53,817 nt of DNA from an uncultured Verrucomicrobiota bacterium (GCA_903873945.1 CAIQQM010000011.1:1-53817), one strand, 5' to 3'; positions 40,867-52,579 are shown, counted from the first letter of the stretch. Notes: generated by a model from the letters alone, not told the origin. Numbers and translations: made by a program.

Positions 40867-41256
40867 ATGGTTCAATTTAAAATCCGATCCGGTAAAAAGG
40901 CGGGGACGACATTTGTCACCCGCCGTTTTCCTGTACTGATTGGGAGGTCATCGGTTGCGGACCTGCAGATTCAGGACGACGGGGTTTGGGATCAGCATTT
41001 CCAGGTCGATTTCCATGCCGTTGACGGCTTCATCCTGAAGCCCCGGCCAGACGCTCTTGTCACTGTCAACGGAGAACCGGCCCGGCAAATTGTTCTGCGC
41101 AACGGCGATGTCATCGAAATCGGCTCATTGAAAATGCAGTTCTGGCTGCGCGAAACTCGGCAGGCGGGCTTGCGCGTTCGCGAATGGCTTACCTGGGCGG
41201 CTGTCGCGGTTATTTCGCTCGGTCAGATAGGGTTGATTTATTGGTTCCTCCCCTGA
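40867..41256 (+). CDS. Membrane-anchored FHA-domain protein of the export operon
   Basis: 129 aa. FHA fold at about 15-95: FPVLIGRSSVADLQIQDDG, then VWDQHFQVDF and the later strand RQIVLRNGDVIEIGSLKMQFW. FHA domains bind phospho-Thr peptides through a conserved G-R...S...S-x-x-H surface; here the second Ser position reads W (VWDQH), so phosphopeptide binding may be altered or lost. A C-terminal membrane helix (AAVAVISLGQIGLIYWFL) anchors the domain in the cytoplasm. It starts 2 bp after the Wza stop, so it belongs to the export operon. It may report kinase activity or assembly. Confidence 0.75.
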   Translation: MVQFKIRSGKKAGTTFVTRRFPVLIGRSSVADLQIQDDGVWDQHFQVDFHAVDGFILKPRPDALVTVNGEPARQIVLRNGDVIEIGSLKMQFWLRETRQAGLRVREWLTWAAVAVISLGQIGLIYWFLP

Positions 41257-41353
41257 AAAATATCCCGGAAATGGATTCGGCTTCCGCCCTCTGCCTGTCT
41301 GGCTCTGACGGCAAATAATCTGAAAAACAACTGCGAGCGCGGCAACCTCTAGC

Positions 41354-41368
41354 GCCCGCGTTGCGGGC
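41354..41368 (-). terminator. Hairpin at the end of purH
   Basis: GCCCGC-GTT-GCGGGC (41354-41368) forms a tight stem that begins within the purH stop codon on the minus strand. A purine-rich stretch follows rather than T residues. It probably ends the purH transcript. The plus-strand export operon ends 100 bp before it. Confidence 0.5.
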
Positions 41369-42924
41369 TAATGCCGGAAATGTCGCATTCCGGTAAACGC
41401 CATGGCTACTCCACGCTCATCTGCGGCGGCAATTACCTCTGCGTCGCGAACCGACCCCCCGGGTTGGATCGCCGCCGTGGCGCCTGCCTCGGCTGCGGCA
41501 ACTAAACCATCGGCGAACGGAAAAAAACCATCGCTGCAAACAACACTGCCCTTTAACGAAAGACCCGATTCGGTTGCTTTCCAGGCCGCGATCCGGCTGG
41601 CGTCCACGCGGCTCATCTGGCCCGCGCCGATACCTAGCGTCCGGTCTGCGGCGGCATATACGATGGCGTTGGACTTCAGATGTTTCACCACGCGCCAACC
41701 AAACAACATCGCCTCCAACTCAACGGGCGCAGGTTGCCGGCGCGTGACAATTTTAAAGTTCCCGGGGATTGCGTCATTCAGATCGCGTTCCTGCCACAGG
41801 AACGAATCGGCGCCGACGCTCTTTAATTCCCACCGTTCCGCTTTAGGGAATGGTTTTCGAATCCTGATCAGGCGCAGATTTTTCTTCCTTTGCAACAGAC
41901 GTAATGCTTGTTCTGCGAATTCGGGCGCCACGATGACTTCGGTGAAGATATCGGCTACAGCTTCCGCGCAGGCTCCGTCAAGCTTGCCATTCACTACGAT
42001 GATGCCGCCGAACGGCGCCTGCCGGTCCGTTGCCAGGGCTTTGTCCCAGGCCTCGCGCAGGGTTGCCCCCTGCCCAACGCCGCATGGGTTTGTGTGCTTC
42101 AGGATGGCGAGCGTAGGCATCTCAGTTGGAAATTCCTCGATCAGATCCGCCGCCGCAGTCAGGTCTAAAATGTTGTTATACGACAGCTCGCGGCCGTGGA
42201 ACTGCTCAAAAAAATCGTGAAATCTGCCGTAAAGCGCCGCATTTTGGTGAGGATTCTCGCCATAGCGCAAGGTTTGGGCCAGCGGGGCGTGTAGCAGCAG
42301 AAATGGAGAAGGGGGGGCCGAAGGGGATGCGCCGGCGAAGGTCTTGCCCAGGTGCGTTGCGATGGCGGCATCGTAAGTCGCTGTGTGAGCGAAGGCTTTG
42401 ACCGCTAGTTTGCGTCGTAGCTCCAGGGTCGTGCCGCCCGTGTTTGTGATTTGTTCAGTGATGACGCTGTAATCGCCGGAGTCCACCACCGCTGTTACGT
42501 GCTCGCAATTCTTGGCTGCGCTGCGCAACATGGCCGGCCCGCCAATGTCGATGCTCTCGATAGCTTCGCGCGGGCTGACGTCGGGCCGTGCGACTGTTTG
42601 CTGGAACGGGTAAAGGTTCACTACCACCAGGTCGATGGGGCGAATGTCGTGCTGGCGCACCGCGGATTCGTGGTCCAGGTTGCCGCGCAAGTAAAGCAGG
42701 CCGGCATGAACTTTTGGGTGAAGGGTCTTAACGCGCCCATCGAGCATTTCTGGGAACCCGGTATAGGCGCTAACATCGATAACTGTTAAACCCGCTGCGC
42801 GCAGCGCGCTCGCAGTGCCCCCAGTGGAAATCAACTCCACTCCCGCCGCCGCCAGGGCCTGGGCCAGCGGAATGAGTCCGGACTTGTCTGAAACCGAAAG
42901 CAACGCGCGTCGAATTCTCTCCAT
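41368..42924 (-). CDS. purH: Bifunctional AICAR transformylase/IMP cyclohydrolase
   Basis: PurH carries out the last two steps of IMP synthesis. 518 aa is typical. The N-terminal IMP cyclohydrolase domain (about 1-200) shows VSDKSGLIPLA, ELISTGGTASAL, GRVKTLHPKVHAGLL and NLYPFQQT. The C-terminal transformylase domain includes LRYGENPHQNAALY, ILKHTNPCGVG, AFGGIIVVNGKLD, AIVYAAADRTLGIGAGQMSRVDA and SDGFFPFAD, with the catalytic Lys-His pair. It uses the formyl-THF made by FolD (32450). Single gene, ATG at 42924. Confidence 0.96.
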   Translation of the reverse strand: MERIRRALLSVSDKSGLIPLAQALAAAGVELISTGGTASALRAAGLTVIDVSAYTGFPEMLDGRVKTLHPKVHAGLLYLRGNLDHESAVRQHDIRPIDLVVVNLYPFQQTVARPDVSPREAIESIDIGGPAMLRSAAKNCEHVTAVVDSGDYSVITEQITNTGGTTLELRRKLAVKAFAHTATYDAAIATHLGKTFAGASPSAPPSPFLLLHAPLAQTLRYGENPHQNAALYGRFHDFFEQFHGRELSYNNILDLTAAADLIEEFPTEMPTLAILKHTNPCGVGQGATLREAWDKALATDRQAPFGGIIVVNGKLDGACAEAVADIFTEVIVAPEFAEQALRLLQRKKNLRLIRIRKPFPKAERWELKSVGADSFLWQERDLNDAIPGNFKIVTRRQPAPVELEAMLFGWRVVKHLKSNAIVYAAADRTLGIGAGQMSRVDASRIAAWKATESGLSLKGSVVCSDGFFPFADGLVAAAEAGATAAIQPGGSVRDAEVIAAADERGVAMAFTGMRHFRH

Positions 42925-43161
42925 ATGCGGGCGATACCTTCCTCCAAATCAACTCCCGGAGTCAACCGACAAAGACTGGGCGGACTCAGGCTGGGTTCAG
43001 AAAGACGGGCATGGGGGTCGCCACAGTGATCCGGGCCATGGGGTTGCTTGGCCGGCATGCATGGAACATTTTTGTCTTTCTTTGCCCAAAACATTGTCTA
43101 TCATCCCTTAAGGCTGTGGGTTGCAGGCGCAACCCTGTTAACTAATCCGAAAACCGACCTT

Positions 43162-44127
43162 ATGCCACTGACACATACGAAAGATTTGTTCGCCAAGGCG
43201 CTGAAGGGGAAATATGCACTGGGGGCCTTTAACGTCAACAACATGGAGTTACTTCAGGCCATCGTCGAAGCCTGCGAAGAAGAAAAGGCGCCGGTCATGC
43301 TTCAGATTTCCAAAGGTGCTCGCCAATACGCCAATCCGGTCTATCTGAAAAAGCTCATTGAGGCGGCGGTCAGCCTGTCCAACATCCCGATTGCCGTGCA
43401 TCTTGACCATGGCGACTCCTTCGAACTGTGCAAAGACTGCATTGACGAAGGGTTTACCAGCGTAATGATCGATGCCAGCCATGAACCCTTCGAGAAGAAC
43501 ATCGAAATCTGTCGGCGGGTAGTCGATTACGCTCACAAACATAACTGTGTGGTCGAGGGAGAACTGGGCCATCTGGTCGGCGCGCAGTTTGACGAAGGCG
43601 AGGAGGGCGGCAGTTACTCAAAGGAGGGACATTACACAAATCCCGGGCAGGCCGTTGAGTTTGTGAAGAATTCGGGCGTTGACTCGCTGGCGGTGGCGAT
43701 TGGCAACTCTCACGGCGCATACAAGTTCAAGGGCGAACAGCACCTTGATCTGGAACGCCTCAAAGCCATCAAACAGTCTCTTCTGGAAGCTGGCCTTGGT
43801 GATTATCCCCTCGTGCTGCATGGAGCCTCCAGCGTGCCGAAGGAGATCGTTGAGGAAATCAACAAGTACGGCGGCAAACTTGGCACGGACGCTGCCGGCG
43901 TGCCAGAGGCCGATATCGAAGTCGCTCGCCGCATCGGCTGCACGAAAGTGAATATTGATACCGATCTGCGTCTGGCGATGACGGCGGCCATCCGGAAGGT
44001 GTTTGCGGAAAACCCGAAGGAATTTGATCCCCGCAAATATCTCGGACCGGCGCGAGTCAAAGTGAAGGAACTCGTAAGGCATAAGGTGCGCAATGTTCTT
44101 TGCTGCGCCGGTCATGCCTTCGATTAG
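43162..44127 (+). CDS. fba: Fructose-bisphosphate aldolase, class II
   Basis: Metal-dependent aldolase of glycolysis/gluconeogenesis. 321 aa from the ATG at 43162; the frame's earlier ATG at 43048 would run into the divergent purH leader. Zn ligands and motifs: AIVEACEEEKAPVMLQIS, VHLDHGDSFELC (two His ligands), SVMIDASHEPFEKNIE, VEGELGHLVG, YTNPGQAVEFV and LVLHGASSVPKEI, NIDTDLRLA. The family is FbaA/Tag-type. Convergent with the sedolisin gene; 39 bp separate them and contain the small palindrome ACTCAATTTGAGT. Confidence 0.94.
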   Translation: MPLTHTKDLFAKALKGKYALGAFNVNNMELLQAIVEACEEEKAPVMLQISKGARQYANPVYLKKLIEAAVSLSNIPIAVHLDHGDSFELCKDCIDEGFTSVMIDASHEPFEKNIEICRRVVDYAHKHNCVVEGELGHLVGAQFDEGEEGGSYSKEGHYTNPGQAVEFVKNSGVDSLAVAIGNSHGAYKFKGEQHLDLERLKAIKQSLLEAGLGDYPLVLHGASSVPKEIVEEINKYGGKLGTDAAGVPEADIEVARRIGCTKVNIDTDLRLAMTAAIRKVFAENPKEFDPRKYLGPARVKVKELVRHKVRNVLCCAGHAFD

Positions 44128-44166
44128 ACCTTCATACTCAATTTGAGTTCGTCTTGCCTCTCTTGC

Positions 44167-47100
44167 CTATTGGGAGGCAACTCGCAAGCGGATGTAGGCT
44201 CCGGAAGAGGAGTTAACCGGCGTGTTATAGTGGACCTGAAGCTCGGTTGACGTGTTGATATCTACCGTCGTCCCGTCAGTTGTCCAGGGCCCCCTGACAT
44301 CCGTTGCTATTTCCACATAGAAGTTAACATCGGTCGCCGCCGGGTTTTTCGGCAACGTCAGACGGAGATAGCCGGTGCTGATGTCGCCCACAACCGGGTT
44401 GGCTGCGGCCACCAGCGGATTCAAGCCCAGCGCGTACTTGAGCAGGTTGGGCATACCGTCGCTGGTCGCAATCGCCGTGTCGGCCGCTGCGCCGGCGTTG
44501 GCGGCGGTGTCGAAGTATTGCAAACGCCAGGATTGGAGAGGCGTAATGACGGTGATAATTGTTGCATCAAACGCCGTATTGTTCCCCGGGCTTGCATCAC
44601 CACCCCCGGAAACCGTGGCAGTGTTCGTAATACTGGTGGCTGCGTTCGTAGCCACGGTTACCGTGACCGTGATAGGAGGATAGCCCGCGCCGGCGGTCAG
44701 ACTGTCCGATCGCGTGCAGGTCAACGTGCTCAGGTTCGTGGTCCAGCCCGTGCCGCTGATGGCCGTGGCTGTCAGTCCGGCCGGAAGCACGTCGGTGACA
44801 CTGACCGTGCCAAAGGAGTCTGCCGCGCCAATGTTTGTAATGGTGATAGTGTAGGTATCTCCCGTATCCCCCTGTGTGAAATTGCCTGCATGGGTCTTCG
44901 TGATAGTCAGGTCGGGCGCAGTCGTCGTGAACACCAGGTCAGACCCGGTGCCGCTGCCGATCACGTTCGTCGCGCTGACGAGGAAGTGATATGTCGTGCC
45001 TGGGAGCAGTCCGGTGAGATTGGCGCTCACAGCCTGCCCGGTGTTGCCCGCAAGTTGCCCGGCGACGGCTACAATCGAACCATAGGCCGTCGTCAGACCG
45101 TATTGAAACTGAACGGTGGTCGGCTGCCCATCGGGATTGACCGTACCGTTCAAAGTTGCCGTGGTCATGCCGACGCTCGTGGCCGCACTGGTCGTCGTCG
45201 TCGGTGCTGAAGCGACGTTGATGGTCGTCGAATCACTGGCGGTGTTGTTGCCCGAGCTGGTATCACCACCCCCGGAAACCGTGGCGGTGTTTGTGACACT
45301 GGCAGCCGCGTTCGTGGCCACGGTTACCGTGACCGTGATGGGAGGGTAACCCGCGCCGACGGCCAGACTGTCCGACCGCGTGCAGGTCAACGTGCTGAGG
45401 TTCGTGGTCCAGCCCATGCCGCTGATGGCCGTGGCCGTCAGCCCGGCAGGAAGTGTGTCGGTCACCGTGACTGTGCCGCTGGAAGCCGCGTTGCCAATGT
45501 TGGTAACGGTGATGGTGTAGGTGTCTCCCGCATCCCCCTGTGTGAAATTGCCCACATGAGTCTTCGTGATAGCCAAATCAGGCGCCGCCGTCGTGAATGT
45601 CAGGTCAGATCCGTTAGCCGAGCCAATCACATTCGTCGCGTTGACGAGGAAGTGATACGTTGCGCCCGGGGTCAGTCCGGTGAGATTGGCGCTCACAGCC
45701 TGCCCGGTGCTGCCTGTAAGCGGTCCAGCGACGGTTGCAATCGAACCATACGCCGTTGTCAAACCGTATTGGAACTGAACGGTGGCCGGCTGCCCATTGG
45801 GATTGACCGTGCCATTCAACGTCGCCGTGGTCGTGCCGACGCTCGTGGCCGTACTGGTCGTCGCCGTCGGGGCTGAAGCGGCGTTGATGGTGGTCGAATC
45901 GTTGACTGTATTGTTGCCTGAACTTGTGTCACCACCGCCGGAGACTGTGGCGGTATTGACAACGCTGGAAGCCGCATTGGTAGCGACACTGACAGTGACG
46001 GTGATGGGCGGATAGGTGGCGCCGACAGTCAAAGCGTCCGACCGCGTGCAGGTCAGGGTGCCCAGGTTCGGAGTCCAGCCGGTGCCGGTGATGCCTGTGG
46101 CCGTCAGCCCGGCGGGAAGCGTGTCGGTCACGGTGACGGTGCCGCTGGAAGCCGCGGTGCCGATGTTTGTGACGATGATTGTGTAGGTGTCTCCTGTGTC
46201 GCCCTGGGTGAAATTGCCGGTGTGGCTCTTGGAGAGCGTGAGATCGGGTGCGGAGGAACTGCTGACAGACGAAATCGTGCCCTGCACCTCGAGATCATCG
46301 GCAGCCGAGGTGGCCACGTCGTAGATATACCAATTGCCGCCCGAACTGCTGGCACCCCAGTTGACAATTTGGAACGTTACAGTTGTGCCGGCGCTAACGT
46401 TTTGCAGAGCCGTGATTCCGGACAAATCGATCGGTCCCAAAGACGCACCACCGCTGGCGGTTGAACTGTAGGAAAGGGCCGTGATGTCCACGAACGCGCC
46501 CGAACCCACCTGATACCGCAATGCACCACTGGGCGGGCCCGAACTTGACCGCCGGTAATCCAGTCGGCTGATGTTAGTCAATGACACTTTGTAACCCGTA
46601 TTGGCCGAAATGCTGAATGTGGCAAAGTCGCCGGCCGTAAAAGCCGCCGATTCAGACGTGCTCGTGAAACCATTGCCACCCCACGCGCGCGAGGCTGCAG
46701 TTCCTGAAGTTGTAACGCCTGAGCCGCGGGTTAGCCCGCCAACTGTAAGGTTGGGGGCGTTTGTGGAGGCTGTCATAGGCGAAGCGCCGTAGCTTGACTG
46801 CCCACTCACATCCCAACCCGCCAGAATGCCTGAGTAGCTGACGTTAGTGCTTGTAATCGTCGTTAGGTCGCTGGCGGTATCATTGGACGTGACGCTTTCA
46901 CCACCGCCGGAAACCGTCGCCACATTGGTCACGCTGCCCGGAGCGCTGGCCGAAACGCTGACGGTCACCGTAATGGCCGGGTAGGATGCACCGGCGGCCA
47001 GGGCATCGGAGCGTGTGGCGGTGAGAGTGGGGATGTCTGTGGTCCAGCCGGTGCCGTTGATCGCGGTGGCCGTGAGACCCGTCGGCAGTGTGTCAGTGAC

Positions 47101-49659
47101 CGTGACGGTGCCGCTCGAAGCGGCGTTTCCAACGTTCGTCACGATGATCGTGTAGATATCCGCTGCGTCGCCTTGCTTGAAGTTGCCGCTGTGGCTCTTG
47201 GTAATCGCCAGATCCGGAACCAGGGCGGTGGTGGTGAATGTTTGGTCAGACCCGTTAGCCGCGCCAAGAGTATTCGTGGCGCTCACGTAGAAATGATAGG
47301 TCGTCCCGGCGGTCAGCCCGGTCAGGCTCGCGCTCACAGCCTGCGCCGATGCGCCGGTGAGGGGGCCGGAAACCACGTTGGTCGAGCCGTAGCTGGTGGT
47401 CAGGCCATATGGGAACTGGGCCCAGGTGGAAAGCCCGTTGGGATTGACCGTGCCGTTCAAGGTCGCCGTGGTCGTGCCTATACCGGTGGCCGTTCCAGTG
47501 GTAGCCGTCGGCGCTGAAGGAACGATAATGGTCGTGGGATCGTTCGCCGTGTTGTTGACCAGATTGGTATCACCTCCGCCGGAGACCGTGACGCTATTCG
47601 TCACACTGGCTGGGGCATTGGCAGCAACATTGACGGTGAGCGTGATGGCCGGATAAGCCGAGCCGGCGGCGAGCGCATCTGAACGCGTACAGGTGAGAGT
47701 GCCGAGGTTCGGGGTCCAGCCGGTGCCGCTGATGGCCGTGGCCGTCAGGCCCGCAGGCAGCGTGTCGACTACGCTTACAGTCCCAGTTGAAACAATGCCA
47801 CCAATGTTATTGACGATAATCGTGTAAGTATCGCCCGTGTCGCCCTGAAGGAAATTGCCCGTGTGGCTCTTGGTGATTGTCAGATCGGGAGCGCCTGCCG
47901 GTCCCGCGAGAGCGTTAATCAGGTTGGTCCCGGTCGGCGTGCCCCAGCCCGTGCATAGGTCGTAACCGGTAACAGCGGGATATTTGCTGCTGGTGCCATT
48001 ATTGCCCGTGGTTGTGTCGTGAAAACAGGCACTATAATTCGTGCCCGCGCCGATCGCATAAATCGCCGGGTTAACAAACCCTACGGAGTTCATGCCATTA
48101 GCCGCCGCCTGCTGATTGACCAGGGCAGTGAAACCCGCCCACAGCGGTGCGGCGCAACTGGTGCCGCCATCCACCTCGGTAACTCCATTACTAAAAACAT
48201 TGTACACATTATCGGCGGTTAAGGCCACGTCGGGCACATTGCGATGGGAAGAGGAGCCCTTGTTGGCTGTCCAGTTGGCTATATTCGTTTGGTAGTAAGG
48301 GAGCGGAAAATTCGTGCTGACACCACCGCTGCTGCCTGTTCCATTACCCCAGTTCCACACCTTTTCCGATGTGTAGGTTCCGCCCGTACCCGTGCTCAAG
48401 GTCGTCCCGCCAACTTGTGTAATATTCGTGCTTTCCGATGGGAAAGGAATTCCCTTACTACTGAAAGCGTCCGAATCGCCACTGGCATTGTAGAAGGACT
48501 GACCAGCCGCCGCCATAGATAGAAAAATGCCTTCAGAGGCATAGTCAGGCGTACCCGGATAGTTATCACCCCACGAGCAACTGAACTGATTGATGAAAGA
48601 ATAGTTAGCCATTGCTTGGAGCAGCGTTGACCACGAAACGCTGTTGTCGTTTGGCGCTTCAAAGACAAAAATCTTCGAGACTCCCGGTGCCATTGAGATG
48701 ACCATCTCAATGTCGAGGGTCACTTCGCCTTGGCCATCGGCGGGGGTGCTGACGCCGCCACCGACTGCCACGTTTGTCAACACCACACTTGTGGAAATCC
48801 CAGCCGTCGTAATATAGGTCTTAATATCGTTCGTGTAATAGGCGTCAAACTGCAGCAAACCGACCATCTGGCCGGTGCCGGTGAGATTGGTGACGCCCGG
48901 AAGGTACGCATTGCGAAAATCTTGCCCAATATAACTCCCGCTTGGCCCGGAATTTGTGGCGAATGGAACGTAGGCATTGGAAAAATCTTGCCCAATGTAA
49001 GCGCCGCTTGATCCAGAACCTGATCTCGGCATTGCACTACTGGCCTGTTCCAACGGGACTTTGTGATACTTCGGGCGGCGCGTCATGTAGTTATCCAATC
49101 CGCTGATTTGCAGAATCGGGACGCTCAAATCGAGCGACGGCGCAACGTCTGGCGCGTAAAACTTGCGCGCTTCCCGGGGATGCTGATACTCGCGCATGGT
49201 CACATGCATCACTCGCTCCACATCAGCCACCGTCCCTTGAACCTCCACCGTGAGGTGATTGGGATATGTGTCCGTCACGGTAAACCCGTTGGCCCGCATG
49301 AAATCGACTACTGCCTGGTAATCCGCTTCCGTCGCTCCGTACATTTCCCCGAACTGCTCGGGCGTCAAGTAGTGCCGGTAATTGGGGCTGGACGGGTTGT
49401 AGAGTTGATGGATCAGGTTATCAAGCGTTTCCCGGTTCCGAAGCGGCAAACCGATCGATAAATTGAGGCGCTTCTCCACCGACACACGGCCAACCGGCGC
49501 GAGATTTTCCGCCTCCTGCGGCAGCCGCCGGCTTAACTTCTGCGTTTCGGCTGCTTCAGCCCGCGCAAAGGCTGGGAGAAATGACGACGCGCAAATGGTT
49601 ATGACAACGACCTTATGAACGAATTGTCGAAAGGCTCTGGAATGTTCTTTGTGTTCCAT
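44167..49659 (-). CDS. Secreted sedolisin-type (S53) serine peptidase with DUF11 and FN3-like repeats
   Basis: About 1830 aa from the ATG at 49659, which has a good ribosome site (GGGAAGAA); an upstream ATG at 49752 lacks one. Signal peptide (residues about 8-35) is followed by a pro-kumamolisin propeptide (about 45-190) and the S53 catalytic domain (about 250-610). Catalytic triad: Glu312 and Asp316 in EVTLD, Ser501 in GGTSCAAP, oxyanion Asp395 in ASGDSD. A Ca-binding end follows (YDLCTGWGTPTG). The rest is five DUF11 copies (each beginning PDL-x-I/L-x-K-x-H-x-G-N-F) alternating with three FN3-like copies (SAPTATTGTAT...), one unique beta domain, and a C-terminal sorting-type region (MPNLLKYALGLNP). 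It is a large cell-surface or exported acid protease. Confidence 0.85.
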   Translation of the reverse strand: MEHKEHSRAFRQFVHKVVVITICASSFLPAFARAEAAETQKLSRRLPQEAENLAPVGRVSVEKRLNLSIGLPLRNRETLDNLIHQLYNPSSPNYRHYLTPEQFGEMYGATEADYQAVVDFMRANGFTVTDTYPNHLTVEVQGTVADVERVMHVTMREYQHPREARKFYAPDVAPSLDLSVPILQISGLDNYMTRRPKYHKVPLEQASSAMPRSGSGSSGAYIGQDFSNAYVPFATNSGPSGSYIGQDFRNAYLPGVTNLTGTGQMVGLLQFDAYYTNDIKTYITTAGISTSVVLTNVAVGGGVSTPADGQGEVTLDIEMVISMAPGVSKIFVFEAPNDNSVSWSTLLQAMANYSFINQFSCSWGDNYPGTPDYASEGIFLSMAAAGQSFYNASGDSDAFSSKGIPFPSESTNITQVGGTTLSTGTGGTYTSEKVWNWGNGTGSSGGVSTNFPLPYYQTNIANWTANKGSSSHRNVPDVALTADNVYNVFSNGVTEVDGGTSCAAPLWAGFTALVNQQAAANGMNSVGFVNPAIYAIGAGTNYSACFHDTTTGNNGTSSKYPAVTGYDLCTGWGTPTGTNLINALAGPAGAPDLTITKSHTGNFLQGDTGDTYTIIVNNIGGIVSTGTVSVVDTLPAGLTATAISGTGWTPNLGTLTCTRSDALAAGSAYPAITLTVNVAANAPASVTNSVTVSGGGDTNLVNNTANDPTTIIVPSAPTATTGTATGIGTTTATLNGTVNPNGLSTWAQFPYGLTTSYGSTNVVSGPLTGASAQAVSASLTGLTAGTTYHFYVSATNTLGAANGSDQTFTTTALVPDLAITKSHSGNFKQGDAADIYTIIVTNVGNAASSGTVTVTDTLPTGLTATAINGTGWTTDIPTLTATRSDALAAGASYPAITVTVSVSASAPGSVTNVATVSGGGESVTSNDTASDLTTITSTNVSYSGILAGWDVSGQSSYGASPMTASTNAPNLTVGGLTRGSGVTTSGTAASRAWGGNGFTSTSESAAFTAGDFATFSISANTGYKVSLTNISRLDYRRSSSGPPSGALRYQVGSGAFVDITALSYSSTASGGASLGPIDLSGITALQNVSAGTTVTFQIVNWGASSSGGNWYIYDVATSAADDLEVQGTISSVSSSSAPDLTLSKSHTGNFTQGDTGDTYTIIVTNIGTAASSGTVTVTDTLPAGLTATGITGTGWTPNLGTLTCTRSDALTVGATYPPITVTVSVATNAASSVVNTATVSGGGDTSSGNNTVNDSTTINAASAPTATTSTATSVGTTTATLNGTVNPNGQPATVQFQYGLTTAYGSIATVAGPLTGSTGQAVSANLTGLTPGATYHFLVNATNVIGSANGSDLTFTTAAPDLAITKTHVGNFTQGDAGDTYTITVTNIGNAASSGTVTVTDTLPAGLTATAISGMGWTTNLSTLTCTRSDSLAVGAGYPPITVTVTVATNAAASVTNTATVSGGGDTSSGNNTASDSTTINVASAPTTTTSAATSVGMTTATLNGTVNPDGQPTTVQFQYGLTTAYGSIVAVAGQLAGNTGQAVSANLTGLLPGTTYHFLVSATNVIGSGTGSDLVFTTTAPDLTITKTHAGNFTQGDTGDTYTITITNIGAADSFGTVSVTDVLPAGLTATAISGTGWTTNLSTLTCTRSDSLTAGAGYPPITVTVTVATNAATSITNTATVSGGGDASPGNNTAFDATIITVITPLQSWRLQYFDTAANAGAAADTAIATSDGMPNLLKYALGLNPLVAAANPVVGDISTGYLRLTLPKNPAATDVNFYVEIATDVRGPWTTDGTTVDINTSTELQVHYNTPVNSSSGAYIRLRVASQ
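44555..47892 (-). repeat. Five DUF11 modules and three FN3-like modules inside the protease gene
   Basis: DUF11 copies at about 47892-47530, 47215-46855, 46245-45890, 45580-45225 and 44915-44555 share phrases such as GDTYTI-x-V and TLPAGLTATA-x-x-GTGW. FN3-like copies lie at about 47522-47220, 45880-45585 and 45215-44920. The last two DUF11-FN3 pairs are nearly identical in DNA over about 660 bp, indicating recent tandem duplication or gene conversion. Confidence 0.75.
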
Positions 49660-50246
49660 GGGTTTCTTCCCGGGTAATGGAGTCTGTGGTGGGTGTGTTG
49701 CGGTCGGTTGTTCGGGTGCTTTCAGCGAGATCGTGCGGCTGTTATTGTTCATGCAGTTCCATGTGATGCTTCAGATACGCTCTCGCAGAATCCGCGCGGT
49801 AGTTACACTAACACCCGGGGATATAACTGTCCAATACAGTTGTTGTTTCTGACAACAGAAAGCGGCGTTGACAGAAAGCGGCGTTGAAGCCGGAACCTGC
49901 AAGCTGGATCGCAATTTCAATCGCAATGACTGCCCCGCAAAATTATAAAGAGATACTACCCGAGGCCGTCTGGTCTGATCAAGACAGACAGACCAGAGTT
50001 GCCCGCAATTATAGTGTCGTAGCCTATAGCACGGCACCCCTCCCGCAAGCTATCGCAATTGTGCCACATGACTGTGTCACCGCCCGAACAATTGCGCCAC
50101 AATGTCACCTTTGGCACACTTTTTAATTCCAAAAAAATCTATAATATAAACGTAAGTGTCTTATTTATAACGATCTGTTTATTTATTTGATTGGTGGCAC
50201 CACCGTTGCTCTAAGGATTCGGTTTTATCTATCCAGAAATATCTTT
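49660..50246. promoter_or_regulatory. Divergent control region of the S53 protease and dnaK
   Basis: A long gene-free, A+T-rich divergent region. It contains a perfect 16-bp tandem direct repeat ACAGAAAGCGGCGTTG (49855-49870 and 49871-49886), an inverted repeat TCTGGTCTG/CAGACCAGA (49969-49977 and 49989-49997), and two copies of CAATTGYGCCAC 33 bp apart (50056 and 50089). A TATAAT lies at 50140-50145, about 100 bp before the dnaK ATG. No CIRCE inverted repeat is visible, so HrcA control is not supported. Which of these act on which gene is unknown. Confidence 0.45.
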
Positions 50247-52199
<1,953 letters not shown>

Positions 52200-52276
52200 C
52201 AATTTACCCTCCGCGAGTGCGGCGGGATTTTGATTCACACGAAATAAATCAAAAAAACCAAAGGAAAAAACAAAGT

Positions 52277-52570
52277 ATGGCACAAAACGTTAAACCTCTC
52301 GGCGACCGTGTTCTGGTTGAACCCGTCGAGGAAAAAGAAGTGAAGAAAGGCGGAATCATTATCCCGGACACCGCCAAGGAAAAACCTCAGGAAGGCATCA
52401 TCCGCGCCCTCGGGACAGGCAAGACCAACGATGATGGCAAGAAAATCCCCTTCGAAGTTAAAGTGGGCGACCGCGTGCTCGTGAGCAAGTACGGCGGCAC
52501 GGAAATCAAGCTCGATGGCAAGGAATACAAGCTCCTCAGCTCGGACGACCTCCTCGCCGTCCTCGTGTAA
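52277..52570 (+). CDS. groES: Co-chaperonin GroES
   Basis: Ten-kDa lid of the GroEL chamber. 97 aa from the ATG at 52277; a longer frame from 52217 would add an unlikely leader. Typical sequence: [42 protein letters not shown] (mobile loop), [17 protein letters not shown], and the C-terminal [12 protein letters not shown]. It lies 45 bp before groEL. Confidence 0.96.
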   Translation: MAQNVKPLGDRVLVEPVEEKEVKKGGIIIPDTAKEKPQEGIIRALGTGKTNDDGKKIPFEVKVGDRVLVSKYGGTEIKLDGKEYKLLSSDDLLAVLV

Positions 52571-52579
52571 CAGTCTTAA

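Noticed and set aside
44555-47892. CRISPR-like periodicity
   Set aside because: The periodic DNA encodes DUF11/FN3 modules in one reading frame; there are no short identical repeats with unique spacers.
52200-52276. CIRCE element upstream of groES
   Set aside because: Only an isolated GAGTGC is present, without the GCACTC arm at 9-base spacing.
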